Shown piece after piece: positions 6,580 to 6,881 of a stretch of DNA of 6,881 bases. Position numbers and translations under genes: made by a program. The notes under the pieces were generated by a model. It was not told where the DNA came from, ran no database searches, and saw only the letters and a program-made list of their open reading frames with translations. Within the stretch, counting starts at the first letter, position 1; every line of letters starts with the position of its first letter. Origin of the DNA: Armatimonadota bacterium (lineage in GTDB: Bacteria; Armatimonadota; DTGP01; JAHWJO01); contig JAHWJO010000254.1 of assembly GCA_019348365.1 (NCBI GenBank), positions 1 through 6,881 of the forward strand, given 5' to 3'.

Positions 6580-6814
6580 ACCTCTCCCCCGGCCCCTCCC
6601 CGACACGGGGAGGGGAGCCGGACACGTCAGGCGATCTCTTCGGATCTCATGGGTAGAGGACGGTACCAATCCCAATAGACATTCAAAAAGGACGGTATCG
6701 ACTCCATAGAGCCCCTCCGTTTGGAGATGTGCCAGGATCGCACTCCTTCCATCGGAGAGAGGAGTGACAGCTTCGGCTCCCCTCCCCGTGTCGGGGAGGG
6801 GCCGGGGGAGAGGT
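6580..6814. repeat. 235-bp structure bounded by perfect 41-bp inverted repeats (paired REP or MITE-like)
   Basis: Bases 6580-6620 and 6774-6814 are exact reverse complements over 41 bp and enclose 153 bp. Each copy also holds a perfect hairpin: arms CCCCTCCCC and GGGGAGGGG with a 5-nt loop, at 6593-6615 and 6779-6801. The first copy begins one base after the TAA of the upstream gene. Read in one frame, the unit gives LSPGPSPTRGGE, a peptide string often seen when dispersed GC-rich palindromes are translated, which argues for a genome-wide repeat family. No target-site duplication is seen at the outer edges (left 6572-6579, right 6815-6822), and the centre has no convincing coding frame. Either a small non-autonomous element or two oppositely oriented REP-type units would explain it. 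Confidence 0.75.
6593..6615 (+). other. Stable GC hairpin just past the stop codon of the last gene
   Basis: A 9-bp perfect stem (6593-6601 with 6607-6615) and 5-nt loop begin 13 nt after the stop codon. No T tract follows, so it does not fit a classic intrinsic terminator. It could still stop 3' exonucleases, favour termination, or simply be the core of the repeat unit. Confidence 0.45.
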
Positions 6815-6881
6815 CGACCCTCTTCCGCCCAGGGTAATTTCATTACTCGAAGGAGAGAGGAGTAAAAGGGCAAAGAAGAAG
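6815..6881. other. Non-coding tail with purine-rich stretch; no gene visible
   Basis: No credible coding region is seen. From 6849 the + strand becomes strongly purine-rich, with Shine-Dalgarno-like AGGAG at 6851-6855 and GAGGAG at 6857-6862, but no ATG, GTG or TTG follows before the window ends. It may be the leader of a gene beginning just beyond 6881; this is a guess from composition only. Confidence 0.25.

Noticed and set aside
6580..6814. CRISPR-like array from the two repeats
   Set aside because: There are only two copies and they are inverted rather than direct, with no regular spacers.
6403..6873. 156-codon minus-strand frame over the inverted repeats
   Set aside because: Its product contains PLPRPLPDTGRG and PLPVSGRGRGRG, the typical translation of GC palindromic repeats, and it runs into the 3' end of the real gene.

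Overview
The window comes from a GC-rich bacterium. The reading frames show strong third-position G/C bias and several non-ATG starts. A peptidoglycan-recycling gene next to an O-antigen-ligase-fold protein points to a cell-wall-bearing, probably diderm, bacterium. The phylum cannot be read from this sequence.

Layout: all genes are on the + strand. (1) 2-190 is the last 62 codons of murQ (N-acetylmuramic acid 6-phosphate etherase); the rest lies upstream. (2) 191-419 is a spacer with a good sigma70-type promoter candidate and a leader hairpin. (3) 420-1910 encodes a polytopic O-antigen ligase/polymerase-like protein. It overlaps by 26 nt a GTG-initiated gene (1885-3933) for a large GT-C (PMT/ArnT-like) membrane glycosyltransferase. 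(4) 3934-4082 is a repeat-rich spacer carrying a second promoter candidate. (5) 4083-5075 encodes a cytosolic family-2 glycosyltransferase of the polyprenyl-phosphate-sugar synthase type, with an unusual N-terminal UPF0175-like helical domain. It is followed after 31 nt by (6) 5107-6579, a second GT-C membrane glycosyltransferase. (7) 6580-6881 has no gene. It holds a 235-bp structure bounded by perfect 41-bp inverted repeats, the first starting directly after the stop codon, and then a purine-rich stretch that may lead into a gene beyond the window.

Inferred joint role: the GT2 would charge a polyprenyl phosphate with a sugar on the cytoplasmic side. The two GT-C enzymes would use such lipid-linked sugars on the outer side of the membrane, and the ligase-fold protein would polymerise or transfer the glycan to its final carrier (lipid A core, another lipid, or protein). 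No lipid-linked-sugar flippase, ABC exporter or sugar-nucleotide enzyme is in view, so the cassette is incomplete here or relies on genes elsewhere.

The most unusual points are the UPF0175-like/GT2 fusion, the clustered short repeats over and below the GT2 promoter, and the inverted-repeat element after the last gene. There is no CRISPR array, tRNA, rRNA or recognisable transposase gene.
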